NCBI GenBank assembly: GCA_033032865.1
Contig: JAWHQI010000166.1
Span: 682,001 to 746,000, forward strand
DNA: 64,000 nt
Direction: 5' to 3'
Source: Dactylorhiza incarnata
Taxonomy: Eukaryota; Streptophyta; Magnoliopsida; Asparagales; Orchidaceae
Shown here: positions 45,247 through 57,319 of the stretch, piece by piece
Layout of the letters: each line of letters begins with the position of its first letter
Numbering within the stretch: the first letter of the stretch is position 1
Made by a program: the position numbers and the translations under genes
Notes under the pieces: generated by a model
Databases searched by the model: none
Told to the model about the DNA's origin: nothing
What the model saw: only the letters and a program-made list of their open reading frames with translations

Positions 45247-45900
45247 GACTTCTATTCGACGCAATTCTTAACTTAACTGATTTTATGTTTTTCTTGACCT
45301 GGTCTTGACATTCTAAGATGAGTGTGACATCCTAGGACATCTAATGACCATTTTACCCTTTCTATACAATGTGGGTAATTCTCCTAGGAAGTAAAATCAC
45401 CTATAGATAATTTGTTAAGTTAAATCATAAATGAGTTTTTCCCAACAAACTGTTTCTGGCTTATTGGCTGGAACATGATTTCTATTCTGGACATTTCAAG
45501 TTATTCTACAGTGCTGAGTGGACCAAGAATCTGGCCACCTCATATTGTCTTAACAAGTTTATTGTAGATACTTACCAAAGAACACTGCAGCACAGTATCT
45601 CAGAACAAGCTGAATTCAGAATTTATACTTCACTAAACTTAGCAATCAGCTTATATTGGATCTAATTCAAAAGACAAAATCTACAGACTCAGCCATCATG
45701 TTCCTGTTGCTGAGTCTGAATCTCTCAATTGACATAAGTTTTTCAAGATCTGAATCTGATGGTGAAGAGAAGCATACTGCTTTCAATGCTGATATATCCC
45801 TCCTGATAATAAAGGGGAGCATGCTAAATTGATGATGCTTAATCTAAGTATTTTAATTTGTGTCTGCATTTCAATCTGATATCAGTTCTTCAATTTGAAT
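45247..45900. other. No gene recognised
   Basis: Possibly internal sequence of the copia element whose pol tail lies at 46024; no domain is visible. Confidence 0.4.
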
Positions 45901-45904
45901 ATAA

Positions 45905-46160
45905 GTGTTTCATCTGGTATTATCAATTGAGGGGGAGACTCACCTTAAGTGCTCTACCCTAGAGTATGCAAAGATTGAGGGGGAGACTCACATTGAATAC
46001 TCAGCCCTAAAATTAAAAAGGGCAGCACGTGGAAAAAGAGGACATCTACTTGGAATATGTGCCAATAGATCACCAAGTTGTAGACATTCTCACCAAACCA
46101 CTGGATGTAGCTAAGTTTAATTCTTTTAAAATTGATCTAGGATTGCTAAATCTAGAATAA
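45905..46160 (+). pseudogene. SIRE-like copia pol tail with two PPT-like tracts before it
   Basis: 46024-46158 reads VEKEDIYLEYVPIDHQVVDILTKPL then FNSFKIDLGLLNLE and a stop, the last RNase H block and C-terminus of SIRE/Maximus-type copia pol. Upstream, AATTGAGGGGGAGACTCAC occurs twice (near 45928 and 45974). That is the usual SIRE polypurine tract, but it normally lies after pol. Upstream RT is missing. Confidence 0.75.
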
Positions 46161-46258
46161 CTTTCTGAACTTAAACTGAATTTTAATTATCATTAACACA
46201 TACTGAATAGTACAGGAAGTGTGATGTAAAACTCCTTTACTTAGAATTATTCTAAAAG

Positions 46259-46672
46259 TGTTGACCAAGATTCAGGTCAACACATGATACACTAACATGT
46301 TGCATGCAGCTTAATTCTCTTAGCAAGATAAGAGTCCAGGTATCACCAAAGAAGCCATGCCAAGAAGATCCTGGAAACATTCTGCAAAATATTCTAAATT
46401 GAGGTTGAATCGACTAGACAGTCTGTCGATAAGTTTCTTGTCGACTAGATCTCTCGTTGACACAATTCCCATATCAGGTAGACAGAATTATTTACTACAC
46501 ATGGCTCAAGATCTAATCAAGGCCATTCATTCTAAAAGGTATGCGCTTCTTGAGCTTCCACTATAACGCATATATAAATAGGGTCATAATGTAAATCAAG
46601 ATTAAGCATTCTAAAAAGCCCTAAAGCCCCTTTCGTCTCGCCGACAAAGCCGATACGCCATCTGCTGTCACG
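46259..46672 (+). mobile_element. SIRE-like copia 3' LTR, left part (continues at 49751)
   Basis: Starts TGTTGACCAAG about 100 bases after the pol stop. A TATA box (CATATATAAATAGGG) lies near 46568. TCGACTAGA occurs twice (near 46408 and 46440). The hAT transposon 46673-49742 splits it. After the duplication the LTR resumes and may end near CTAACA at 49783. Confidence 0.6.
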
Positions 46673-46888
46673 TTAGCCCTGCACAAAAGGCCCGGCCCGG
46701 GAAAAGCTCTTTGAGGCCCGGCCCGGGAAAAGCCCGGCCCGGGCCTAACCTGGGCTTGGGGCCGTGGCAGGGCTCCAATCTGGAGCTTCTGCCCGGCCCG
46801 TTGCCCGGGCCGGGCCGGGCAAAGCCCAATTTACGGGCCGGCCTGAGCCCGGGCCCAGGCGCAGCCCGGCCCAGGGCTGGCTGGCCCC

Positions 46889-47035
46889 TTAAGAGCCGTT
46901 AACGGCTCTTAAAAAGAGCCGTTAAAGGCTCTTAATAAGAGCCTAACGACTCTTAATAAGAGCCGTTAAAGGCTCTTAATAAGAGCCTAACGACTCTTAA
47001 TAAGAGCCGTTAAAGGCTCTTATTCAGAGCCTTTA
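46889..47035. repeat. Subterminal GAGCCGTTAA repeats and palindrome
   Basis: AAGAGCCGTTAA and its complement recur about eight times between 46890 and 47032, including one perfect 24-bp palindrome at 46890-46913. These may be transposase binding repeats near the 5' end of the hAT element (inference). Confidence 0.8.
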
Positions 47036-47342
47036 AGGCTGCTGCCAGCTGACATCAATGTCAGCTGGCAGCGGGACAACCTAGGGGCTAGGCTGTCCTT
47101 TTTTAATATTTTTTTTATTTTTTTTAAAAATATATTTTATTTAAAAAAATAATAATAAAAAAAAAAAAATTATAAATAAACGTTAAAAAAAAAATCCCGC
47201 ATTCTCTCATTCTCTCTCACCACCTCACTCCCTCTCATTCTCTCTCACCACCTCACTCTCTCTCATTCTCTCTCACCATCTCTCTCTTTCTCTCATTCTC
47301 TCTCACTCGCTCACTCTCCTACTCTCTCACTCTCTATTATTT

Positions 47343-49281
47343 ATGGCATCCTCCTCATCAACGCCGGCGTCGTCGACTCAAAGTACGGTCGAAGTGGTGG
47401 AGCATAACCGGAAAGCGCCAGTTTGGGAGCATTTTGACAAAGTCAAAATCGGCGACGAATTCAAGGCGCGATGCAAATTATGTTCAAAATTGCTAACCCT
47501 TACCGGCAACTCGACACTAGCAACACACATAAAGTCTTGTATTGCGAAACAAGCTCCGGAGTCCATCCAGACACAACTATCCGCATCGGGGCAAATATGA
47601 ACGTACGATCAACTTCGACAACGTGAATTGCAGGTGAAAGACGTCATCAGACGTGGGTTGCCGTTTAGCCACTATGACAACGATGAGGCGACGGAGTACA
47701 TACACGAAGGACTTCAACCAAAATATCAACAAGTAAGTAGATCCACTATTAGACGCGACGCACTAAAATTATATTTTGAGGCAAAACAATCTTTAATAAA
47801 TTATTTTGAAACTTTTTGAGGGATGTCTGAGTTTAACGAGCGACGTCCGGAGTAGCTCCATAAAAGTAGGATTATCGTATATATGTATCACGTGTCATTG
47901 GATCGATCCCGTTTCTTGGGAGCTAAATAAGCGTGTTATATGTTTTGAAGGTTTTGAATTTCCGCACACAGGTAAAGCTATATATCAGGTTATTATTAAA
48001 TGCGTGCGCGAATTTAAATTAAAAGATAAAATAATGAGTTTATCTTTTGATAACGCTAGTAATAATAACCTCGCAATAGAGTGGTTAAAACGCGATTTAA
48101 AACCAATGTTAAACGGTGCGTTTTTTCACACTCGATGTGCCTGTCACGTTTTAAATTTAGTAGTGCAAGATACTCTAACAGCTATGGAACCGTATATTTC
48201 AAAAATTCGGACAATGCTTAAATTTATTTATTGTACAAAACAACGAAGTCAAGATTTTAGAAAATTTGTAACAGCACAAGGACATAAAATATTTGAAACC
48301 TCTATTTGATATATCCGTGAGATGGAATTCAACATATAAAATGTTGAAAAGAGCGTTTCAACAAAAACACTTCTTATGGAATATTACACCTTAATTAATA
48401 ATCATGATTTAACTGATAATGATTGTGACGTACTATTACATTATGTAGATTTACTAAAATGTTTCCATAGGGCGACTGTTTCTTTATCTGGCGTGTATTA
48501 TCCGACTAGGTCACTAGTAATTGAAAATTTTGTAAATATCGCACAAAAATTTAATTATTATAAGCAACACGAAGGGTGACTTTCTTTAATTGAAATAATG
48601 GAAGAAAAATATTTAAAATATTACAGAGAAATGCCTCCCGCGTTTTCATGCGCCGCCGCTTTAAATCCATTATTCGGCGTAGACGGCGTAGAAAATTTGA
48701 TAGATGAAATTAATAATAACTTAAACATAAATATAAGTTTCGATGATAGTGACGACGTTAGTACTTTAAAATTTCATTCTGTATTTACCGAATTTTTTAA
48801 TTATTATGATAACTTATATGACTCGCGACCCCGAGAAGAAGTATCGCAAACAAGAACAACAGATTCTTTTAAAAATAAAATGTTAGAATTAGCCTCTAGG
48901 AAAAAAGCACGCACAACTAGTAGCTTAAACGAATTAGGATTGTATACCAAAACACAATTCCGCGATTTTATGAGTACCGAGGAGATCGAAAACTTCGATC
49001 TCTTAAAATAGTGGAAAAGTAAAGTTAATACATATCCTATTTTGGCCTATATGACCCGAGATTTACTAACAATCCAAGCTAGCACGGTAGCTTCGGAGTC
49101 CGCTTTTTCTCTTAGTGGCAGGGTTTTGAACGAGCGAAGGAGTCGGCTAAATGAAGAATCACTGGAACTATGCATCTGCTATAAGGACTATTTAGATGCT
49201 ACGAGGAGAAAGCAGCACGTTTCAGCGTTGCAGGCGAGCTCGGAGGAGCTAGAAGACGAGATGAACGCGATGAATATCTGA
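47343..49281 (+). pseudogene. hAT transposase, broken by stops and frameshifts
   Basis: Domains in order: a Ser-rich N-terminus; a BED zinc finger (WEHFDKVK, C44-x2-C47, H62-x3-C66); a DUF4413/RNase H-fold core with SLTSDV, HTRCACHVLNLVVQD and LKFIYCTKQR; the DUF-type segment KARTTSSLNELGLY; and the C-terminal hAT dimerisation domain (WKSKVNTYPILAYMTRDLLTI, ASTVASESAFSLSGRVLNERRSRL). Breaks: TGA at 47598, a frameshift near 47812, two frame changes between 48290 and 48376, TGA at 48577 and TAG at 49009. The DDE-fold core would cut the terminal repeats. The RICESLEEPER-like subgroup of plant hATs is the nearest match by eye. Domain content is complete, so decay is by point change, not deletion. 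Confidence 0.9.
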
Positions 49282-49783
49282 GTTGGATAAGCGCGTTACA
49301 AGTCACGGCGATTGGATAAACGCCTCATATGTAATAAGTTAATAAATTTTGTAATTTAGTTTATTTAAAATTAATAATATATTTCAATTTTTTAATTTGT
49401 AATTTTGTAATTTGTAATTTTGTAAATTTTGAATTTTGTAAATTATTAATTTTTAATTTTGTAATATGTCATTATTTTGTAATTTTGTAGGTTTTTAATT
49501 TTTAATTTTGTAAGATGTCATAACTTATAAGTATTTATTTTTTTTTGAAAAAAAATTTGTTTTTTCAAAAAACCGGCCCGGCCCTGAGGGCCGGATGAGG
49601 CCCCCTACCTAGGTAACTGCCCGAGCCCGGCTCGAGCCCGAGCCCGATTTCCAGTGGGCCCGGGCTCGGCCCGGTTTACAAAAGCCCGGGCCCGATCAGG
49701 CCCGGTCAGGGCCGGCCCGATCAGGCCTTTTGTGCAGGGCTACTGTCACGACAAGTATTAATCAAACTTTTTCTAACAAGAAA

Positions 49784-50465
49784 TATTATTCAAGCAGCAA
49801 TATATCAACAAGATGACCTCCAAAAAAAATCACGGTAAATAATTAACATTCAGTGCTTATATGAGACCTCCCTTGTATAAATATAGTCATTTTGCTTATT
49901 ATCACTAGTTGGTGAATGATTTGGGCCAGTTGTTACAATTTCTGATTGTTAATCATCAAAAATAGTGTGAGATCCTTGTTAGAATCCAATTAATTATTAA
50001 TATATATATGGCATGCATATATCAAAATTGGCCTGCATGTAAGATTCGGTGGCATGCATATATCGATGGCCTGCATTTAGCAATTTCTGGCTTGCATATA
50101 ACAATGCTCTTGTTCGGTGCATGGGTTAGCTAAGCTAGATGATTGTTATGGCTCTGCATTTACACGAAAAAGGGTAATGGAATTATTTGATGGACATACT
50201 CAATGATAATAAGTCGCGTTTTGATATGTAGATCTTGACGTAGAGGATAAGCCATGTAATTTAAGGGTCCGTGTAATTGGAATTGATGGATAATATGAAC
50301 TTGGGGACGAGTACCCACCCACTTCCAAAATCACCTAACCACCTTATCTCAGTGACAATTAGTAAACTTAAACACTTAGAACACGTAGATTGGATCTTTG
50401 CACATTATAAACTATAATTACAACTAAGTTATAAGATCATAATAATATAACCTTCAATATAATAA
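49784..50465. other. No gene recognised
   Basis: AT-rich. TGGCATGCATATATC and related GGCCTGCAT strings recur near 50010-50110, without a clear element. Confidence 0.45.
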
Positions 50466-50612
50466 TATTCAATAATGAATAAGAGAGAGACAAGGAGATA
50501 GAGAGACATAGAGAGACCAGGAGACAGAGAGACACAGAGACAGATAGACACAAAGAGACACAGAGACATAGAAAGATAGAGAGACAAAGAGTCAGAGAGG
50601 ATGAATTAAAGA
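50466..50612. repeat. GAGACA microsatellite-like tract
   Basis: Imperfect repeats of AGAGACA/CAGAGACA along about 140 bases. Confidence 0.9.
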
Positions 50613-50616
50613 ATGC

Positions 50617-50858
50617 GACCTTCCGAGCCGTATCAACTGAGGTTAGTTCATAAAAAAGTTATATGCAACCTTTCCAGCCGTATGGTCCGGGGTTAACTCG
50701 TAAATAAATTATATGCAACCTTTTGAGCCATATGGGCTGGGCTTAACTCATAAATAAATCTATGCAACCTTTCAGGCTGTATGGGTTGGAGTTTGACTTG
50801 TAGATATATAATTGCATGCAACCCTTGAGCCGTGAAGGCTAGGGTTGGCGTTTATAAA
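50617..50858. repeat. Tandem repeat, about 57-61-bp unit
   Basis: Four to five units of the form TATGCAACCTTTCNAGCCGTATGG then GGTTAACTCGTAAATAAAT, diverging toward the right. Confidence 0.85.
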
Positions 50859-50859
50859 T

Positions 50860-51607
50860 GAGATGTTTAATGAAATGTGATTGAATGATGTGTAATGATT
50901 TGGTGGAAGGTGAGCCGGCTCTACTAGATTCACACTGATGGAGAGTTTGGAGGCGTACTCCAATTGCTAGCTGTCTAGGTCTAGACTAGCGCGAGCCCTA
51001 GCTTGGGATCTATTTCCTAGGTGTTAGATACTATGAAATCTAGACTAAAACCAGGGTCCTGAGTGATGAGATGTTATATATATAGTTCTGACTGACACAG
51101 AGAGTATAGTACGTGATGTGTGACGTATGTTGGGCCTAGGTTTGCTTGTGTGACAACTTTCCTAGAAGTGGAGATGCACCGATCCACTACCACCGTCTGA
51201 CTACGATGTGTGGGGGCATGTGAGGTTCGCTACCCACGAAATGCGGTATGAACTACCCGTTCTATGTCGACATAGAGTGTTTAATATATGGAATGATTGT
51301 AATTGGTGGCCGGTTGTGCAACGCTATCAAATTCATACTGATGGAGAGCTTAAAGGTCAACCCTGAGGGATGAGAGGTTATATATATCATTCTGATTGAC
51401 TGAGAGAGTATTGTACGTGTTGTGTACCGTATATTGGGCCTAGGTTTCCCAGTGTGAAAGCTTGCCAAGAATTGAGATGCTCTGTGCAACATCCCAATTT
51501 GAACAAGACCCCTTGAGTGACATGTGTCACTTTGAGTTGGCCTCAACAAGGTTGTAGTCTTAAGTCCCTAAAATTACTATGTATGAGTCATGATCAACAT
51601 AAGTTGG
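50860..51607 (+). mobile_element. Tekay/Del-like LTR fragment with an internal duplication
   Basis: CTACGATGTGTGGGGGCATG, then GCTACCCACGAAATG and TCTATGTCGACATAGAGTG near 51190-51280 match the LTR at 54590-54650. A second partial copy of 51040-51178 (GTATAGTACGTGATGTGTGACGTATGTTGGGCC...) follows at 51344-51480. TGCAACATCCC at 51484 may be the start of another LTR, cut off by the element at 51608. Confidence 0.6.
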
Positions 51608-54600
51608 TGTAACACCCCACTTCCTAATGGTAAAGAATCTAGTGAAAACTGGCAGCAGAACGCTAACACCCCAAGGTAGTTGTTACCGCCGGCGGTAACT
51701 CTATCGACTAGAATAGTTATCCCATCGACGAGAAGTGTTAGCTTCTCGACGATAGTGTGTTCACTATAAGAGAGATAATGCCACGCAGTAGGTGTTACTG
51801 CTGGCGGTATCTTTATCGACTAGAATAGTTAGCCTATCGACGAGAAGTTTTAGCTTCACGACGATAACATGTTGACTATAAGAGAGATAACACCATGTGG
51901 TAGGTGTTACCACTGGCGGTATCTTTATCGACTAGAAGAGTTAGCCTGTGGATGAGAAGTGTTAGCTTCTCGATGATAGTGTGTCAACTAGAAGAGAGAT
52001 AATGCCACGCGGTAGGTGTTACAGCTGGCGGTATCTTTATCGACTAGAAGAGTTAGCCTGTCGACGAGAAGTGTTCCCTTCTCGACGATAGTGTGTTGAC
52101 TAGAAGAGAGATAATGCCATGTCGTAGGTGTACCGCTGGCAGTAGCTTTGTCGACTATAAGTGTTGGTTTGTCGACGAGAAGAACTAGTTGTCGACGAGA
52201 AGACCTAGCTTGTCGACTAGAAGGGAGATACCGCGACGCGGAAACCGTTACCGCCCCACGGTAGCTGATAGACAAACAAAGCACAACAAGTTTTTCCTTA
52301 ATGGAAGTACCTCTTGCATGTTCCCAATGATGAGAGGTGACACTTGGCGACTAGGAGGAGGACACAAGGCACTTGGTTTGCCCTTCCAAAGCATGGTAAA
52401 TGCTTTCCCATTAACTCTAGTCGAACCCTAATGTCCTCCCCCCCATTTCATCTCTCCCCTCTTCACCTCTCAAGCAGTCGCGCCAGCAGAGTTCCTGAAG
52501 AAATTGAGCTCAGGAGCTGCATTTGGAACAAGGTCGTCGGAGACAACCACCACCATGCCACCTAGAAAACATCCCCGATCCATGGCCTTGAATCAGGTGA
52601 CTTCCTCCCCTCTTCCTTGGTGCTAGATCTTTAGATCATAATAGGAAAGAAATCGAGCTCAAATGAGCTTGATCTCATGGAGAACCATGAAGAAATGGCT
52701 TAATTCCTCGCCGGAAAATGCTATTCCGGCAGTCCCCGGCCGTCGGACCACCACCCATCGACAACTCCCATCGAGATGAAGGAGATGGAGGTGTTGGCCG
52801 GCCATGGAGGGGCTTAACTCACGGTAGGAAAGCCTTCCTTTATCCTCCAGGCCAGTCTCATCATAGCCCTTGGCTGGAGGAAGAAGATGAGCAATTGTCC
52901 TCAAATCTGCTTCAAGATCTGTGCAGATCTGCTACTTGTCGTCCAAAGCGAAACTGTCACATTTACCCAACCAGGTTCAAGCTGATATTTAGGCATGATG
53001 AACTCATATCTGGACCTTGGGGTCAAGATGAAAGTTGTAGCTCTTACTAAAAGACCTTTCTATAATGAGGTGTCACAAAATCTGAGGTGGACTGTAGCTC
53101 CATAAAATCTATTTTTTGTAAACTGTGAAACAAACCTTAGTATCCTCATATTTTGTGCATTTCTCTAAAAATACTAAGCCGATGCTTATGAAATTTGGTC
53201 CATGCATGCTTGATGACATTATAGAAACCTCCACCCAGTTTCCAAATTTTTGGAAATGAATTCCCTATAGTTTTGTGAATAATTTCATTTTAATTAAATG
53301 TGCCATATATAATGATTCTTATGACCAATTGGGATCAAATTATGGTGACATACATGTAGTTTTATGTTTGTATATTGGTAAAAATTTCAGTGGATTTGGA
53401 GTTGATTTGATCACCTAATTCATAACATGAATGTTGCGAATTCATGAGATTAAATGATGATGGATACACTAAGGAAAATTTTGTGAATTGTATAACTCTT
53501 TGAATATTGCTCCAAATGATTTAGAAATTTGAGGGTAGCTGCATATGAACCAGAGGATTGGATCCAAAAAATTTGTAGAATTTTTGGAGCAAGTTTTTCT
53601 AAAGTTTTCACAATTATTTCAAAATCATTAAAAGTGACGTAAATGGAGTTTTCTAATTTCAATTGTATCCAAAGTGTTTAGTATGATCTTAATATGATGA
53701 CAGAGATATCCGATCAGTAGTTCAGGGCATTTGAAGTTAATCATTGACTGTTTTTAGTCGATATGCATATTGCCCTACCTTTCTTCTTAAAGTGATCTTA
53801 ATAAAACCGCCCCTTTTTACCCAAGTGTACGTTTGGATGTGGTTAGGGTTGATGGCTTGGTATGTATACATATTAACCCAGTCAAGACTTCAAGGTGAGA
53901 TGTTATGGAATTTATAGTGAAACCTACTTAGTGACGATGTTATATCACTAGACACACAAGTAGTCCTAGAGGATCATGAGAAGTTATTCCCATGTCTGAC
54001 ACACTCCACTGCACTAGAGTTATCTCCCAGGGTTTTAGGTAATGTCGGTTCGATACTAGTTGTAGTGGTCTGGTGTAGATTAAAGGATATGATTATATCC
54101 TGGTGTGTTATGGTAAGGGCTCAGTTGGTAGCCCTTGGGTGCTGGTTAGCACGAGTTTATACTTGGTAAAACACTCATTACATTAAGGACTCAATTGGTA
54201 GTCGATCCTTGGGTGCTGGTTAGTACGAGATTATTCATGGGAACTACATGGGTGTGGTTTCACACACTATTGCATATTGAACTTGGTTGATAGGATTGCT
54301 TGTGGCGAGTCTACGGGCTTGACCGGTCATCATGCTGAAGGAAGTTGAGGGATAGACTCTAGGCTATTAGGGAGGTGGTCTTTTGGGCCAGCTCAACTGG
54401 TGTCTTGGTGACGTATTCTTGATGACCCTTGCCTTAGCTATTAATACTTCACGTGTTTACGTTGAGCATTAGTATGTGATTCTCCGTTGGACTTGAGCGT
54501 CAATTCGTACGTAAGGCCTAGTCTTGTAGTGTGCATACCCACCTAGTAGTGGATAAGACCGCTCCACTATCTCTATCTGGCCACGATGAGAGATGCCTGA

Positions 54601-55498
54601 GTGGTTAGCTACCCTCAAAAGAGGGAACTAAAGGTCTATGTCGACATAGAATTGAAGAGCGGTTGTGTGAGAAAATCATGGGTGAGTCATCATACATTCA
54701 TACATTACATTGCATCCCACCGCATAAAGACCCTCATCATATAAATTTGTATGTGCATTTTTATATGATGAGTTACTTATGTTTCTTACACAAGACCCAT
54801 AACTTATAAATTTGTATGAGCATTTTAATAAGTTAAGTTCAATTCTGTTTACTATCTCTGTGTGCTGCCTTACTACATGTCCTTACCTTTGATGTTGCAC
54901 TTGATCATTTATTATACTGCTCATATAATAACTGCTAGATTATGACATCGACATGTCACATGCTTGAATTATTGATTATATTGTAGCCTCCTTATTCCCT
55001 CCTTCCTCCCGGTGTCTGAGAGTCATCGGGGAAAGGATGTGAAGCCACATAGTATTTTTGACTAATGGTTGTTGTACCATTCATCTTAGGTGCATGCCCA
55101 GCAAGAGCAATAGTAGCACACCGCACAGGAGGATAGCCAGGCCAGGGAGACAGGGCCTGAGGATACGACGCAACATTTATCGACACTTCCTTCTGTTGCC
55201 GATGTGAGACATCAATGTTTTTATGTAGTTTTCATTTCAGTTTGTACTCAGTCATATTCTGGAACTCTTATCGCTTCCTATTTAGTTTATATATTATGTG
55301 GACATAAATATTACTATGAATCATTGACTTCTGCTTTAATTTAATTAATGGTTTGACATGAAATATTTGGGAATAGCCGACAGTGTAGGCGTCTTGTGGT
55401 GGATGCTAGCCTGAGTGTTGGATTTACCGCAAGACGGCTGTTCTGGGTAAAAGACTCCCCTCGGCCATGTCCAATTCCCAGGAGGGCGGAGTCTTACA
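51608..55498 (+). repeat. 5' LTR of the gypsy element (3.9 kb)
   Basis: Begins TGTAACACCCC and ends GGAGTCTTACA (TGTAA/TTACA inverted ends), directly before the PBS. It shares blocks with the solo LTR at 34812-39761, which is in the opposite orientation. A motif array lies near its start. Confidence 0.8.
51656..52240. repeat. U3 array, about 110-bp unit with TCGACGAGAAG palindromes
   Basis: Five units, each with GGTAGGTGTTACCGCTGGCGGTA, TCGACTAGAA and the hairpin-forming TCGACGAGAAG...CTTCTCGACGA. The two arms are complementary at 10 of 11 bases. Confidence 0.88.
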
Positions 55499-55500
55499 AT

Positions 55501-55514
55501 TGGTATCAGCTTGC
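55501..55514 (+). promoter_or_regulatory. Primer binding site (tRNA-Met type)
   Basis: TGGTATCAGCTTG starts three bases after the LTR. It matches TGGTATCAG then departs from the usual GC. Confidence 0.75.
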
Positions 55515-55799
55515 ACTCGATCCTACGGTAAAGAAGTCCATTAAACCACCGGGCCACCCCGCTCAATCTTTTTGTTTGAGGACAAACTGATATATCAGAA
55601 GCTGTGGTGTGCCCATGTACCGATTCACATTAAGTATGTCCACTATTTCCTATAAAATTTCCAACCTAATCCAAAACCCATATTCTTATGTGTAGATTCT
55701 GGCATATTCCTAGCCAGCGATTAGTATCCCCCTCCCTCTGAATGCTACTCCTTTCCAAGAATTGGAGTTAAGGCATACCTTGACTATAATTTTGGTTGC

Positions 55800-57115
55800 T
55801 TTTAGATCCCAGCAGGCTCTGGTGCAGCATCAAAACCTGAGGTCAAACTGGTTGAGTGCCTTTCGAGGTCTCTGAGAGGACCCAGCGCCACCAACTCGAC
55901 CAAAAGACCGGTCTGTTGGTGAAGGCGCAACTATTCTTTATATCAACTTGGTCCTCGGGCGGATCCACGGGGCAGCCAGTTAGGCCCACGGGGGACACGC
56001 CCTTCCGCTTCGAATAACACCGCAACACCGGAGCGATTCTGAATCACAGTTCCAACAATCCCCCCAAAAACGACCCGGGGTTTCGAACCCGCGACCCCCT
56101 CTGATACCAATTGAGAGGAACCAACGCCACCAACTCGACCAAAAGACCGGTCTGTTGGTGAAGGCGCAACTGTTCTTTATATCAACTTGGTCCTCGGGCG
56201 GATCCACGGGGCAGCCAGATAGGCCCACGGGGGACACGCCCTTCTGCTTTGAATAGCACCGCAGCACCGAGGCAATTCTGAACCGCAGTTCCAACAGTCT
56301 TTCCCCCCTATTTTTCATGTGACAGAGTCAACAGTGCAGACGAAGGAGTGGCTCAACACGTTACAGGAGTTGATGGTCGGGATCCGATGCCCAACCAGCA
56401 TGGTAGTTACCTTGGCAGTCTCTACCTTGGTTTCATATGCCAAGAGGTGGTGGAAGTCCCTTATGGGCTCTACTTTTGGGGGACATGCTTATACTGACAT
56501 CAGTTGGGATGAGTTCTCTGACACATTTTTGAAGCATTGTGTTCCTCCCACTAAGCGTGACGAGCTTGATGAGAGGTTCCTACATCTGAAGTAGGGAACC
56601 AAGTCTATATTGGAGTATCAGTAGGAGTTCTCTCACCTTGCCAGATTTACAGGCACTTATGCTTTGGATGATCAGGGATACGCCAATATGTTCTATAGGG
56701 TTCTACGAGACTCTCTTAGGCATGCCTTTCTTCTTGTAACTGATTCTAGCCTCGCTCGGATCATTGAGACAACCAAGAAGCTTGAGGTGGACCACCTCGG
56801 GGTCCAGAGTGGAGGTAAAAGGACGGCAGAGGACATGATGGAAGATGGAACCAGTAGAAGGATACTACCTTCCAGGGGCAGAGGTGCAGACTATAGGAGA
56901 CCTAGAGGACACTTTGTCCAAACTTCAAGATGGAGTAGTCGTCCGCTAGCATTTCCCCTACCACAGAAGGGTCAGGCACCTCAGTGACCAAGAGAGCCCT
57001 TCCAAGGGAATGTCTACTATTGTCACCAGTCAGGATATATTCGGAGTTATTTCTCACAATTAACTAGGGATGCTCTGAATCGTCCTATGGCTCCCCCAGT
57101 AGCTCAGTAAGGATG
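55800..57115 (+). pseudogene. Gypsy gag, split by a TRIM
   Basis: Left piece QQALVQHQNLRSNWLSAFRGL ends at the TRIM (55873). The right piece resumes at about 56300 with PPIF, EWLNTLQELM, YAKRWWKSL, WDEFSDTFLKHCVPPTKRDELDERFLHLK. In-frame TAG codons lie at 56592 and 56622, then ARFTGTYALDDQGYANMFYRVLR continues. The zinc knuckle (YYCHQSGYIRSYF near 57020) keeps only one of four ligands of C-x2-C-x4-H-x4-C. This gag cannot be made intact. Confidence 0.85.
55873..56296 (-). mobile_element. TRIM element with a 54-bp internal region
   Basis: Two 185-bp direct repeats (55873-56057, 56112-56296) begin TGAGAGGA and end TTCCAACA. Between them, on the minus strand, a PBS (TGGTATCAGAGG, next to the right repeat) and GGTTCGAAACCC. 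Flanks GTCTC and GTCTT match at four of five bases. The repeats differ at about 5% of sites. The internal region is among the shortest conceivable for an LTR element. Confidence 0.85.
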
Positions 57116-57319
57116 AGGACGAGGCCAAGGAAGTGTACAGCAAGGTAGGAACCCTAGACCTACTCAGGAGCAGGTATATGCATTGGTTTTAGATCAAGAG
57201 GGGGACCCACGGGACGTCATCATGGGTAACTATACAATTTAAATTCCATTTTTGTATATCGATGTCATTGGTTAACTGATAACTGTGTAGTAAACCTCAG
57301 AAAAATAATAATATAATTC

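Larger units (their letters stand above)
46673..49742 (+). mobile_element. hAT (Ac-type) DNA transposon, full length but inactive
   Basis: Inverted ends TTAGCCCTGCACAAAAGGCC and GGCCTTTTGTGCAGGGCTA are perfect over 19 bases. CTGTCACG flanks both ends (46665-46672, 49743-49750), the 8-bp hAT duplication. GGCCCGGCCCGGG-rich subterminal blocks occur at both ends. The transposase frame lies between 47343 and 49281. Confidence 0.95.

Noticed and set aside
50617..50858. Regular repeats that could suggest a CRISPR array
   Set aside because: No conserved repeat with unique spacers: the whole 57-61-bp unit is repeated, and the context is plant retrotransposon DNA.
56058..56111. tRNA-like B-box string in the TRIM
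   Set aside because: Rejected as a tRNA gene: no cloverleaf or acceptor stem. Kept only as a finding about TRIM structure.
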